Assembly (NCBI GenBank): GCA_015064725.1
Contig: SVRQ01000011.1
Span: 1 to 56,644 of the forward strand
Reading direction: 5' to 3'
From: Oscillospiraceae bacterium
GTDB lineage: Bacteria > Bacillota > Clostridia > Oscillospirales > CAG-272
DNA length: 56,644 nucleotides
Positions within the stretch are counted from its first letter, which is position 1. The number at the start of each line of letters is the position of its first letter. A program made the position numbers and the translations under genes. Below, one piece after another: positions 15,627 through 28,800 of this stretch. The notes beneath the pieces were generated by a model. The model did not search any database and was not told the origin of the DNA. It saw nothing but the letters and a program-made list of their open reading frames with translations.

Positions 15627-16330
15627 AAAACATATATAAAATAATATCCTTGTTTATTTTCGTTTGCTTGCTTGTTGTTTTTGCGGCGGGATGCGCCTCG
15701 TTTGATACCGAAACTTCAGAAAGCACGCTTGGAGATATTCAAGGTGGAGGCAAAACGGACGAGGTTACATCATTCTATGAAGATCCTTTACATAGACCCG
15801 TTGACTATCCGAAATTGTATTATCCTGCCGGAAACAAAATGTTTGCAAAGCTTGAAATCACCAAAGTCTATGACGAAGCATATTTTCTTGCAAGCGACGG
15901 TGAATTTAAAAAGCCGTATCTGCTTGCAGAGGTTACTGTGCTTGAAGATTTTTATAAATATACGGAAGAAAACACTTCTTTTACGGTGATGCTTGCGCTT
16001 GAAAGTGCAGAAGACGGAGCTTTTCAAAAAACGAAGGAAGTTTTTACAAGGGCGGATAATTTATATGCATATTGCTCGCTTAAGGGCGGGGAAGGCTACC
16101 TGAACGTTGAGATGGTGGCGAAAAATGCGGACGATATAAAGCTCGGCGTTTTTTCGGACGATATAAGGATCGATCTGCTTTATCTTATACCCTGTGTGGG
16201 CGGATGTGCAGATCTTACCTTGCTGAAAGATAAAGAAAACGAATACGCCGAAAAGCTGAAAGATTTTGTTTATGACGGGCAGCTTGCCGCGGAGCTTGAA
16301 AACAATATAAAAGAACTTGCGAAAAAGTAA
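15623..16330 (+). CDS. Lipoprotein coupled to the four-helix-bundle gene
   Basis: This encodes 235 aa with a lipoprotein signal peptide (residues 1-24, lipobox FAAGC), a low-complexity Ser/Thr/Gly linker to about residue 45, then a mixed alpha/beta domain of unknown family ending in a Lys/Glu-rich helix. It contains several aromatic-rich strands and a CVGGC pair at about residue 193, but no catalytic motif I recognise. Its ATG overlaps the TGA of the upstream four-helix-bundle gene by 4 nt, so the two are translated together. Codon use resembles the rest of the chromosome more than the AT-rich gene before it. A long perfect terminator follows. Confidence 0.85.
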   Translation: MKNIYKIISLFIFVCLLVVFAAGCASFDTETSESTLGDIQGGGKTDEVTSFYEDPLHRPVDYPKLYYPAGNKMFAKLEITKVYDEAYFLASDGEFKKPYLLAEVTVLEDFYKYTEENTSFTVMLALESAEDGAFQKTKEVFTRADNLYAYCSLKGGEGYLNVEMVAKNADDIKLGVFSDDIRIDLLYLIPCVGGCADLTLLKDKENEYAEKLKDFVYDGQLAAELENNIKELAKK

Positions 16331-16377
16331 AATAACACAAAAAGATCCACCGAAAGGTGGATCTTTTTGTGTTATTT
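16330..16377. terminator. Long bidirectional terminator
   Basis: A perfect 22-bp stem with a GAAA loop and A/T-runs on both arms, shared by the + lipoprotein gene and the convergent beta-galactosidase. Confidence 0.92.
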
Positions 16378-16410
16378 AAATTTCAGCTTTTGAGAAGCTT
16401 GGAAGATGCA

Positions 16411-19401
<2,991 letters not shown>

Positions 19402-20529
19402 TTATTTTTTTATCTTTATGTTAACGCCGTTTACTTCAACGTCGTTGTCTGCACGGATGAGAATGTATTTTATGCCGTCTATGACGCGCGTTTCCACAAC
19501 GTCGCTCTTTTCGGGATCTACCTTTACCACAACGTCGGGCGTGCGGAGCTGAAAGCTGTTTTTATCGATGATGTTCTGCGGAGAAAGCTCCGTATTCTCC
19601 CCGAAAGCTTCGTCGTATTTTTTGTCAAATTCCGTAACGTGCTCCTCCGTAACGCCGCAGGAGGTGAGTATATCCTTTACAGTCCCCTTGTTTATGACGA
19701 GGGGGTCTTCCTCTCGGTTCTCCTTGTGCGTTTCGATCATTCCGCGAAGCTCCGTATGAACGGATTCCACAACGTCATAGCTGCAATCCTCCGCAACGGC
19801 TTCCGCAAGCAAGGAATTGAAGGTCTCCTTCTGCTCTGCGGCGGGCATGGGAAGTTCCGTTCCGAACACGGCGTCAACGAAATCCTTGCGGTTTTCCGCC
19901 GTGCTTCTGGAATAGTAGAGAGCTTTGTAGATATTTGCGGCTCTTCCGTCGAACGAGGGGAACATAAAGCCGAACTCCGGCGCACACACCACTGCGTCCT
20001 CGCACACGTTGCGAAGCTTGCTTTCGTGGATATAATACGTAAGGGAATATTTTGACGTTTTTATGGGGCAAATACAGCAGAGTATATAGGAGAAGGAGGA
20101 GGAAGAATCGCTGTCCTCGCCGTCCCCGCCCTTGGAGAATACGTCGTAGCAATCGTAAGCCATCATCAGAAGATAATTTCCCTCCATTTGTATGGAGGCG
20201 ATGGCTTTATCGTAAAAAGCGTGAAGCTTTTCTTCGTCCTTGAGCTCGCAGGCGCGAAGCTGGGAAAGAAGCTTATGCTCCTCTCCCGTAAGCACCTGAT
20301 TATTGGAGAAGGAGATATCTATAAGGTTTTTTCCGATAGAGCCCGAAAGCGTCTTTTTTATAACGGCGAGAATGGCTTCCGCTTCTTCCTCGGAAAGCAT
20401 ACCGAGGGATTGGCTGAATTCGGAAACGATCTCCTTTTTCTCGTTTACAAAAATGCCGCGGACGTGGTTTATATTTGTTCTGTCTGCGCGAAAACGGCGG
20501 CGTATTTCGGCGACTTCTTTTTCGTTCAT
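19402..20529 (-). CDS. DUF4317 domain protein
   Basis: This encodes 375 aa matching the DUF4317 family, which is largely restricted to Clostridia. The N-terminus MNEKEVAEIRRRFRADRTNI and the motif VRGIFVNEKKEIVSEFSQSLG are characteristic; the C-terminus is a small beta-rich domain (TRVIDGIKYILIRADNDVEV). No membrane segment. A Ser/Asp-rich loop at about residues 135-147 precedes an ILCCICPIKTSKYSLTY segment typical of the family. Function is unknown. It is transcribed toward lacZ with a 15-base gap, so the two probably form an operon, but nothing ties DUF4317 to sugar use. The start is preceded by AAAGGAGTGAAG. Confidence 0.9.
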   Translation of the reverse strand: MNEKEVAEIRRRFRADRTNINHVRGIFVNEKKEIVSEFSQSLGMLSEEEAEAILAVIKKTLSGSIGKNLIDISFSNNQVLTGEEHKLLSQLRACELKDEEKLHAFYDKAIASIQMEGNYLLMMAYDCYDVFSKGGDGEDSDSSSSFSYILCCICPIKTSKYSLTYYIHESKLRNVCEDAVVCAPEFGFMFPSFDGRAANIYKALYYSRSTAENRKDFVDAVFGTELPMPAAEQKETFNSLLAEAVAEDCSYDVVESVHTELRGMIETHKENREEDPLVINKGTVKDILTSCGVTEEHVTEFDKKYDEAFGENTELSPQNIIDKNSFQLRTPDVVVKVDPEKSDVVETRVIDGIKYILIRADNDVEVNGVNIKIKK

Positions 20530-20687
20530 TTATCTTCACTCCTTTTGGAAAATGCGTTTACTTAATTTTACTACAAAATAACGATTATTTCAATAAACAA
20601 TCTGTAACAAAAATAAATTACTTTTTCTATTCAAAAAGTCTTTTTGTTGTGCTATTATATAACTATGAAATTTAAGGATGTGATGAT

Positions 20688-22175
20688 ATGCAAAAGATAG
20701 TTTCCTCCCGTGTTATGCGCGAAAGCGATGCATACACCTGCGAAAACGTGACGGACTCCAAAACGCTTATGCGCCTTGCGGGGGAGGGTATAGTGAAAAG
20801 CTTTCCTTTTTACGGGAAGATCGCGGTCGTTTGCGGAAGCGGCAACAACGCGGGCGACGGCTACGTTGCCGCAAGGCTTCTTTTTCAAAAGGGATTGGAC
20901 GTAACGGTCTTTCTTGCAAGCGATAAATTTTCTGCGGACGGAAAATATTATTTTGATATGTGCGTATGCGCGGGCGTGAAAACGGAAGCTTTTTCGCCGG
21001 AAACGGACTTTTCTTCGTTTGATATAATACTTGATTGCCTTCTTGGTACGGGCTTTAAGGGAAAGGCGCGCGGAAATATCGCTCTTGCGATAGATAAAAT
21101 AAACGAAAGCGGAGCGCACGTTATAAGCGCGGATATAAACAGCGGTCTTTGTGCGGACAGCGGAGAGAGCGAAAAATGCGTTATCTCCGACCTTACCGTA
21201 TCCATCGGAACGTATAAGTACGGCCACTTTCTCGGTATGGCGAAGGACGTTATGCGCGAAAAAACGAATATTGACATCGGCATCGGTATTCGCGGCAAAT
21301 ATGCCGTCCTTGCCGAAAGGGATTCGTTCCTGCCGCTTCTCTTGCCGCGCAGAAACGCCTCCAACAAGGGAACTTACGGCTACGTCGGTATTATGGGCGG
21401 CTGCGTGGAATATTCGGGGGCTGTAAAGCTTGCAAATCTCGGCATATCGGCGCTTCGCGCAGGATGCGGCGTGGCAAAGCTCATCGTTCCGCAGGGCATC
21501 GCGCAAAGCGTTGCACCATTCCTTCTTGAAAGCACGCTTTGCCCCTTGCCCGATGAAGGCGGACACATCATATTCGATAAAAATGCAATAGATGCGGCAA
21601 CGGCTCGCCTTGCCTGCCTTTCTGTCGGGATGGGATGGGGAGCTTCGCCCGAAAACGAAAAAATACTTTCATATATCCTTTCGGAAAAGGAGTTTCCGCT
21701 TATAATCGATGCGGACGGGCTCAATACCCTTGCAAAAATGGACAAAGAGCTTCTTAAAAGCACGAAATGCCGCGTACTTCTTACTCCGCACCCGAAGGAG
21801 TTTGAGCGTCTTTTTGGTATTGGCGTTTGCGAATTGCAAAAAGATCCTGTAGCGTATGCGGAATCTTTTGCGCGCGAATACGGAGTTATCTTGCTTCTTA
21901 AAGGGGCTTCCACCGTTGTTACGGACGGGGAGCGTACATATATCGTTGACCGCGGCTGCGCGGGAATGGCGACGGCGGGAAGCGGGGACGTGCTTTCCGG
22001 TGTTCTTACAGGGCTTTTAGGATATATGCCGTATTCGCCGCTTACCGTTTCTCTCGGTGCATACGTTGCAGGACGCGCAGGGGAGCTTGCCGCGGAGCAA
22101 AATACTGATATTGCAATGACGTCAGGGGACAATGCATCAATGCTTTCGCGCGCATGGAAAGAGCTTATAGAATAG
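20688..22175 (+). CDS. nnr: Bifunctional NAD(P)H-hydrate epimerase / dehydratase
   Basis: This encodes 495 aa with two fused domains that repair hydrated NAD(P)H in the cytoplasm. Residues 1-210 are the YjeF-N epimerase, with CGSGNNAGDGYVAARLL (about 50-66) and DCLLGTGFKGK. Residues 225-495 are the ribokinase-like ADP/ATP-dependent dehydratase: KGTYGYVGIMGG, GWGASPENEK, LTPHPKEFERLFG, LLKGASTVVTD, and AGSGDVLSGVLTGLL (about 430) with the catalytic Asp. Length is normal. The start follows AAGGATGTGATGAT. It is divergent from the DUF4317 gene and monocistronic; a CarD-like gene follows after 153 bases. Confidence 0.96.
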   Translation: MQKIVSSRVMRESDAYTCENVTDSKTLMRLAGEGIVKSFPFYGKIAVVCGSGNNAGDGYVAARLLFQKGLDVTVFLASDKFSADGKYYFDMCVCAGVKTEAFSPETDFSSFDIILDCLLGTGFKGKARGNIALAIDKINESGAHVISADINSGLCADSGESEKCVISDLTVSIGTYKYGHFLGMAKDVMREKTNIDIGIGIRGKYAVLAERDSFLPLLLPRRNASNKGTYGYVGIMGGCVEYSGAVKLANLGISALRAGCGVAKLIVPQGIAQSVAPFLLESTLCPLPDEGGHIIFDKNAIDAATARLACLSVGMGWGASPENEKILSYILSEKEFPLIIDADGLNTLAKMDKELLKSTKCRVLLTPHPKEFERLFGIGVCELQKDPVAYAESFAREYGVILLLKGASTVVTDGERTYIVDRGCAGMATAGSGDVLSGVLTGLLGYMPYSPLTVSLGAYVAGRAGELAAEQNTDIAMTSGDNASMLSRAWKELIE

Positions 22176-22328
22176 TATTTGTGTATCTTTTACGAAAACA
22201 TATGGCGTTTTTTCAGCATATTAACAAGAAAATGCCGTTTTGATTTGTTAAAATCGCCCTTGGACAAAATCCGTTTTTTATGGTAAAATATATAATAGAT
22301 CTAATATATATTGGAAGGGATACATAGT

Positions 22329-22823
22329 ATGTTTAAAAAAGGCGAAACAGTTTATTACGGAACAGCGGGTGTCTGCAAAGTAAATGATATATGCCGCTCT
22401 CCTTTCGATCCGAGCGACGAAAGAATGTATTATGTGCTTGAACCGAGCGATCTTACGGGCGGCACTATAATATACGCCCCCGCAGATAACGACAGGGTAT
22501 TGCTCCGCGCTCTTATGACGGAGGATGAAGCGAATGCGCTCATATCCTCCATACCGCTTCTTCCAACGCTCGAGATAGCAAGCGAGAGGCAGCGCCGCGA
22601 GGAATACAGAAACGCGATGAAGGACGGAACTCCCGAATCTCTTGTAAGGCTCATTAAGACCATTTATGCAAAAAGAAATGTGGGTAACAAGCGAGTGTCT
22701 GACACGGATGCGGATTTTGATAAAGCGGCACGCCGTGCGCTCTTTGGCGAGCTTTGCGCGGTGCTGGGCACACCCGCAAATGAAATTGAATCTCTTATAA
22801 ATTCGAAAATGAAAAAAGCTTGA
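22329..22823 (+). CDS. CarD-family transcriptional regulator
   Basis: This encodes 164 aa. The N-terminal CarD/CdnL RNA-polymerase-interacting domain is clear: FKKGETVYYGTAGVCKVNDI (residues 2-21), then YYVLEPSDLTGGTIIYAPADN and VLLRALMTEDEANALI. The helical C-terminus (about residues 85-164) includes LPTLEIASERQRREEYRNAM and AARRALFGELCAVLG. CarD proteins bind polymerase at promoters and stabilise open complexes. The start is the ATG at 22329, preceded by GGAAGGG at 22314-22320; a TTG 18 bases upstream overlaps that site and is rejected. Ends at a strong terminator. Confidence 0.93.
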   Translation: MFKKGETVYYGTAGVCKVNDICRSPFDPSDERMYYVLEPSDLTGGTIIYAPADNDRVLLRALMTEDEANALISSIPLLPTLEIASERQRREEYRNAMKDGTPESLVRLIKTIYAKRNVGNKRVSDTDADFDKAARRALFGELCAVLGTPANEIESLINSKMKKA

Positions 22824-22830
22824 ATACAAC

Positions 22831-22858
22831 AAAAATCCACCTTTCGGTGGATTTTTTT
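22831..22858. terminator. Terminator between carD-like and fucO-like genes
   Basis: AAAAATCCACC, loop TTTC, GGTGGATTTTT with T-runs; serves both convergent genes. Confidence 0.9.
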
Positions 22859-22869
22859 GCGTTTTGATA

Positions 22870-24015
22870 TTACATCAAGCTCTTGTAAAGTGCTTTGATC
22901 TCTTCTACGCTTGTTTCTCTGGGGTTGCCGGGACGGCAAGCGTCGTTGTAAGCATCGAGTGCGAGCTGGTCGAGGTCCTCTTCTTTAACTATGCCTTTAA
23001 GCGTTGTGGGAATGCCAACGTCCTCTGCAAGCTTGCGAACGGCTTCAACAGCGGCAGCACGGTATTCTTCCTGCGTCATAGCTTCTACGCCTTCAACGCC
23101 CATAGCGATGGCGATATCGCGGTATTTTGTGCCCGTATATTCGGCATTGTACGCCATAATTGTGGGAAGGAGTATAGCGCAAGCCTTGCCGTGGGGTGTG
23201 TCATAGTAAGCGGAGAGCGTGTGCGCCATAGAGTGGTCAACGCCAAGACCTACGTTGGAAAAGCCCATTCCCGCAACGTACTGACCCAGAGCCATACCCT
23301 CTCTGCCCTCGGCAGTATTCGCAACGGCGCCGCGAAGGCTCTTTGCGATTATTTCGATAGCTTTGATGTGGAACATATCGGAAAGCGCCCATGCGCCCTT
23401 TGTAATATAGCCTTCGATAGCGTGTGTGAGAGCGTCCATACCTGTAGCGGCCGTAAGCGCGGCGGGCATAGAAGCCATCATATCGGGATCGACTACGGCA
23501 ACAACGGGGATATCGTGAACGTCAACGCAAACGAATTTACGCTTCTTTTCAACGTCCGTGATAACGTAGTTGATGGTAACCTCCGCAGCGGTTCCCGCAG
23601 TTGTGGGAACTGCAATGATCGGAACGCAAGGGTTCTTTGTGGGCGCAACGCCCTCAAGAGAGCGAACGTCGGAAAATTCAGGATTGGTGATTATGATACC
23701 GATAGCCTTTGCCGTATCCATAGCGGAGCCGCCGCCGACAGCCACGATGCAGTCTGCACCGCATTCCTTGAAGGCTTTAACGCCGTTCTGCACGTTTTCG
23801 ATTGTGGGGTTTGCTTTGATATCCGTGTAGAGATAGTAGGGAAGATTAGCCTTTGCGATAAGATCCGTTACCTTCTGCACGATGCCGAATCTAACAAGGT
23901 CCGGGTCTGTTGCGACGAAAGCTTTTTTGAAGCCTCTTGCCTTGATCTCTTCCGGAACGGCAGATATAGCGCCTGCGCCGTGGTAGGATGTTTCATTAAG
24001 TACGAATTTGTTCAT
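22870..24015 (-). CDS. fucO: Lactaldehyde reductase-like iron alcohol dehydrogenase
   Basis: This encodes 381 aa of the group III iron-dependent alcohol dehydrogenases, very close to FucO (L-1,2-propanediol oxidoreductase). Shared stretches include FVLNETSYHG, AVGGGSAMDTAKAIGII, PTTAGTAAEVTINYVITD, GMDALTHAIEGYITKGAWAL and GQYVAGMGFSNVGLG. The iron ligands (Asp and His of MDALTHAIE, His of DHSMAH and of TPHGKA) are present. It would reduce lactaldehyde from fucose or rhamnose breakdown to propanediol using NADH. Start: the ATG at 24015 fits GAAGAG spacing and the family N-terminus; a GTG three codons upstream is the alternative. No fucose aldolase or kinase lies nearby; a fucose-isomerase-like gene is 12.5 kb away. 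Confidence 0.92.
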   Translation of the reverse strand: MNKFVLNETSYHGAGAISAVPEEIKARGFKKAFVATDPDLVRFGIVQKVTDLIAKANLPYYLYTDIKANPTIENVQNGVKAFKECGADCIVAVGGGSAMDTAKAIGIIITNPEFSDVRSLEGVAPTKNPCVPIIAVPTTAGTAAEVTINYVITDVEKKRKFVCVDVHDIPVVAVVDPDMMASMPAALTAATGMDALTHAIEGYITKGAWALSDMFHIKAIEIIAKSLRGAVANTAEGREGMALGQYVAGMGFSNVGLGVDHSMAHTLSAYYDTPHGKACAILLPTIMAYNAEYTGTKYRDIAIAMGVEGVEAMTQEEYRAAAVEAVRKLAEDVGIPTTLKGIVKEEDLDQLALDAYNDACRPGNPRETSVEEIKALYKSLM

Positions 24016-24260
24016 ATTGTTCACTCTTCTTTCCGTATTCCTCAGAATACTTTATTTTATATATATATTATACACCACACGGCTCATTTTTTCAAGATGT
24101 AAACCACGGCTAAAAATATTTGTTTTGCAGGAATAATTTTTTGACAAAATTGTTGATTTTTTTATACTGAAATGTTATAATAAGCTGATGAATTTTATGG
24201 TGAAAAACAACTTGTTTTTTTGCCGTATTTTTGCAGAAAAAATAAAGAAGGAGGGATTGA

Positions 24261-25766
24261 ATGAAGATTTCTTCATATGCAAACCGCGTCGGCGGTTTTG
24301 CTGCCGTAAATACGGGTGTCATCAACGATTGCTACAGCGATGCCGTTGTCAAATTCAAGGTCAACGCCGCAGGCTTCGTTTTTGAAAATACGGGAATGAT
24401 AAGTAATTCCGTGGCACAGAAAAAGACCGTCGGCAAAGAAAATATAGGCGGCTTCTGCTTCCGCAACAAGGGCATCGTTATCGAAAGCGGATGGCTCCGC
24501 AAGGATGCAAAGGAAAAGAAATACCATAAAAATTACGCGGATGCGGACCTTGTCGTGGATTATGAGAAATTTTCCGAGCTTAAAGAAAAGCTTGGTCTGG
24601 GCGTGCGTTGGAAAGCCCCCGACGACGGTGATAAACGCCTTGACTTTTCTGATGAGCTTCACGGCAACACTCTTGCTATGGAGGGGAAGGACGTTGTGGA
24701 GATCTCCTCGGCGGACGAACTTTTCAAAATAGCGCAGGAGATAGCAAGCGGAGATGCTTACGCCGCTTCTTGTGCATATAAGCTTACAAAAGATATAAAC
24801 CTGAAGGGTAAAAAATGGCTGCCCCTCGGCATTTCGGAAACGATGGCGTTTTCCGGCGTGTTCGACGGAAACGGCTTTAAGGTATATAACTTCAAGGTGG
24901 ATGCCAAAAATTTAAATTACGCCGGCTTCTTCGGCTACGTTAAGGATGCAAGGGTAATGAACCTTACGCTTGACTGCGTGGTAAAAGCGGAGGGCGGCAA
25001 TACGACGGGCGGTATGTGCGGTACGAATAACGGCGGTACGTTTTCGGGCTGCCGCGTGCTTGCAAGAGTGAGCGCGGAAAAATGCTGCGGCGGCTTTGTC
25101 GGAAACAATATGGGCACTATCGAAAAATGCTGCTTTATCGGCAAGATAACTCCCATCGTTCCGTTGCTTCTTTGGCTTTTGCCGCTTTTGGGCGCGATAT
25201 TCCTTTTCCTTATCGCGGGTGTTATAATCCTTATCATAAACCTTAATAAATCTCCATATAATCCCACTATAATCGACCCGAACGGAAAACCCGTAATAGA
25301 CGATACTCCGTTTACGCCTCCGCCTGCGGGCTCCAGCCGTATCAGCTTTGAGTGTAATCAGGAGGTCTACGTTGACGAAAACTCCCAGATAGGCATCATC
25401 CAATACGTCAACCCCAAGCGAAGCACACAGGACGTTATTATAAGCATAAAGGTGTCCGATGCAGAGCTTGTTCGCACGATAGGCAAAACGGGAAGAACTG
25501 CGGAAGAGCAGGCCGCCCTTGAAGCTTCCGGAAAATATAACCCCGAAACGGCGTTCCAGGTGCTTTACCGTTCCGGCAGACTCAAAATAGGATATATGCT
25601 TGAGCTTTGCCAGTTCGATGCGCTTCCCGACGGAACGAAGCTTCCTGCGGGAGATTACGAAATGCTCGTCGGCATCGAGGCTTATGACCCCGAAACGAAC
25701 GAAAAAGCCGTGGTAAACGCGCAGGCACCTATTTCGGTTCACATAATCGAATCCAAAGCGAATTGA
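24261..25766 (+). CDS. GLUG-repeat protein with internal membrane helix
   Basis: This encodes 501 aa. N-terminal GLUG-like beta-helix repeats: GGFAAVNTGVINDCYS, AGFVFENTGMISNS, IGGFCFRNKGIV, and after an approximately 100-residue spacer YAGFFGYVKDARVMN, TGGMCGTNNGG and CGGFVGNNMGTIEKC (up to about residue 285). One membrane helix follows (about 297-323), then an acidic/Pro linker and a C-terminal beta domain (about 350-500) ending APISVHII. There is no signal peptide although the start follows a strong AAGGAGGG site, so the helix would put the repeats inside and the C-terminal domain outside; secreted GLUG proteins normally have a signal peptide. The C-terminal domain resembles that of the 34205 gene at the other end of the cluster. 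Heads the surface cluster. Confidence 0.8.
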   Translation: MKISSYANRVGGFAAVNTGVINDCYSDAVVKFKVNAAGFVFENTGMISNSVAQKKTVGKENIGGFCFRNKGIVIESGWLRKDAKEKKYHKNYADADLVVDYEKFSELKEKLGLGVRWKAPDDGDKRLDFSDELHGNTLAMEGKDVVEISSADELFKIAQEIASGDAYAASCAYKLTKDINLKGKKWLPLGISETMAFSGVFDGNGFKVYNFKVDAKNLNYAGFFGYVKDARVMNLTLDCVVKAEGGNTTGGMCGTNNGGTFSGCRVLARVSAEKCCGGFVGNNMGTIEKCCFIGKITPIVPLLLWLLPLLGAIFLFLIAGVIILIINLNKSPYNPTIIDPNGKPVIDDTPFTPPPAGSSRISFECNQEVYVDENSQIGIIQYVNPKRSTQDVIISIKVSDAELVRTIGKTGRTAEEQAALEASGKYNPETAFQVLYRSGRLKIGYMLELCQFDALPDGTKLPAGDYEMLVGIEAYDPETNEKAVVNAQAPISVHIIESKAN

Positions 25767-25803
25767 TCTTTTGAAAAAATAACGCGAAAGGAGGAAGAGC
25801 ACA

Positions 25804-28800
25804 GTGAACTTAAAAAAGAGAGCGACGGCGCTCGTTATGATATTTGCAATGGTCTTGCTGCTTATTCCTCCTTTAGGAATAAACGTAAGCGCGGCATACA
25901 CCATTTCAAGCGGTGCTGTCGTGATAGATGAGGCTTTCGTTGCCGCAAACGGCACGGAATATATCATCGAAAACGGAGTTTTCTCCGTCACCGTCATCGG
26001 CGAGGTCGACGTTTCGATAATTTTCAATAACGTAACGATAGACCGAAGCACGGATGCCACGGGAACGAATGTCGCGGGAATTTACACCGCAGGACAAACG
26101 CTTTACAACAACGGTTGGACAACACGTCCGACGAACAATTCATATTATGTGCCGACCTGTCCGTTCCTTATAACGGGCGGCGCAAGCGTTACGGCGCGTT
26201 TTGACGGCAATTGCACCTTCAGGGCGGGCTATAACGGTTGGTACGCAACCAATAATAACAGCTTGCAGCTTACCGGCAATAACCATTGCGGCTATGCGGG
26301 CATTCAGGTTGACAGCGGAGCTTCTCTTACCATAAGCAGTGCTGAAAACCTTAATGCATACGGCGCATACCAAATGGCATCGACCGACACGAACTACGTC
26401 AACGCCGTTGTAAGAGGTCAAACGGTAAGGGACAACAGCGGTCAAATTATAACCGTGGGCGACGGTGTGTTCGACATAGAGGACATAATCGCCTATAACT
26501 CAAAGCCGTTCAGAAGCGGAAATTACAATACGGGCGGAAATGGCTACGGACAGCCTTCCGGCTCTAACGCGAGCGCCTATTGCGGCGGCGCGGGCATCGG
26601 CGGCGGCACGGCGTATAATTCCACCACCTCCGCGGAAAAGGGTTATACGGCGGGCACTCCCGGTACTATAATTATAGACACGGGAACGATAACTGCTGTC
26701 GGCGGCCACACAGCGGCGGGCATCGGCGGCGGTCTTAACGGCGCGGCAACCTCCTCCAAGATAGAGATAAACGGCGGTAACATAACTGCCGTCGCGGGAC
26801 GTTGGGCCGCGGCTATCGGCGACGGCGACTCCGTTTCCGGAAACACCTCGTTAAGCTTTGACAACAGCAACGGCAACTCCTACGAAATTATTATAAACGG
26901 CGGTATTATCAACGCATATGGCGGTCTTTCCGCCTCTGCTATAGGCACGACGGACGAGGTTACGAACAAGGGTAACTACGGCACGTCCGCGCTCTCCATA
27001 ACCATAGCCGGCGGTACCATTACGGCGCAGTCAGGCGAATCCTACGACGGCGGTACAACTTCCACCGCGGCTATCGGTGCCGGCAACGGTACAAATATGG
27101 AGGATAACAACATAACCATCTATAACCAAGCAACGATCGTTGCCTCCAGCTTCTCAAGCTATGCTATTTCCAACTACGGTAACGATACCACGGGAGAGAT
27201 GATACCTTCCGTTAATATCGACCCGGAGGGTTACGTTTACCTTGTCCGCTTCGATGATACAACGACCGAGCGTGTATTCAAGATATACGCTATACATAAA
27301 AACGCCAACGGACACTTTATGTACGTTCCGACAGCGGCGTCCGATATTGCGGACGGCAGCATAGACGGTGCGACAACTGCGTATTTTTACGCATACGACC
27401 CCGGACACGTTTCCTCGGACGGTACGCGAATAGGCGGTTTTTACCTTGTGGATAAAGACGGCGCTAACGTCGTTCCCGATGATTACGCGGATAACCCCGA
27501 TAATTATCTTTATGACGAGGATGCAAAAAGATATTATCCCTTGACCATCCCGTCGCTTTCCGCGTTCTATGACGTGGATACGGTAATAGAGGAGATAACC
27601 GTCCCCGGTAACTACAAGGCCGTGGCAATAACTCTTCCGAAGCCCGATGCATACGGCGGGGCTTACGTTCTGGAGGTTCCCACGAACGCTGATCCCACGT
27701 ATGTTTTGATGCAGAAGGATAATCCCGGTGTAACGTCAGGTGAGATACAAAGCGGCAGCGCGGTCTCTTCCACGCATTACACGGCGGGCACAAACCCTCC
27801 GACGGAGGCAAACAGCACCCCTAATATTACCATAGACGGCACGGCAAGACCTTTTACGGACCTTGACGTCGGTATTTACGAGGGCGGCGCGGCACAGCCC
27901 ACGCTCATCCCCGAATTTACGGATACCGTGTATGGCTACACATTCTACGTTCCGCACGGAACGGAACGCTTCTGGCTTGATTTTTCTTTCGCTTCATCAT
28001 ATACGGACGAATACGGCAACGCCGTTTCTGCAAAGCTGATACTGCTTACGCTTGACGGCGCAGACCAAGGCTTTGATCCGAACGCCTCGACCGTATCGCT
28101 TTCCGACCTCAACATCGGAAGCGACGGAAAGGCAAACGTGTGGATAAAGAAAACGGACACCACCATAGCAAGCGGAAGCACAAAGACCGTTTCTTATAAA
28201 GTGACTATAGTTGTAAAGGATAAATATTCCTTCCTTCTCAACGTGGATGCACTTGACAAAATTTACGATGGAAACCCCGTAGAACCCTCGTTCACGGCAC
28301 TTCTTGACGGTGCAGGGTATTCCACAAGCATAGAAAAAGGAAGCCTTACAACGGCTTACACGCAAAACGATACCGGCTCCGATGGAAATACGAGCCACGT
28401 TTCCGTGGCGGGATATGACGTTTATTATACGATAAACAATATATCCTTGTCATCAAACGGAACGGTTACTTACACCGTAAGGTTTACTTACAATAATTAT
28501 TATACAACGAACTACTCGTTCACCGTTGATAAAGACGGAAACGTAAGATTTACAAGCGGCACCGTTATCTTGGGCGATTTCGGCAACAATTACCGAGTTC
28601 AGATAACAAATACGGGAAGCGCTATAAGGCTACAGCTTCAGCAATATCAGTGGAGCTGGTACGGAGGAAACTGGAACAATTCGGGCGGCGCACAAACGCT
28701 TAACCTGACTGCTTCCGTAACGCACAGCCTTATTGCTTCCACTGACCTTTCCGACGCGGAGCAAACGCTCAAGGACAGGATACAGGCAAACGGAACGACC

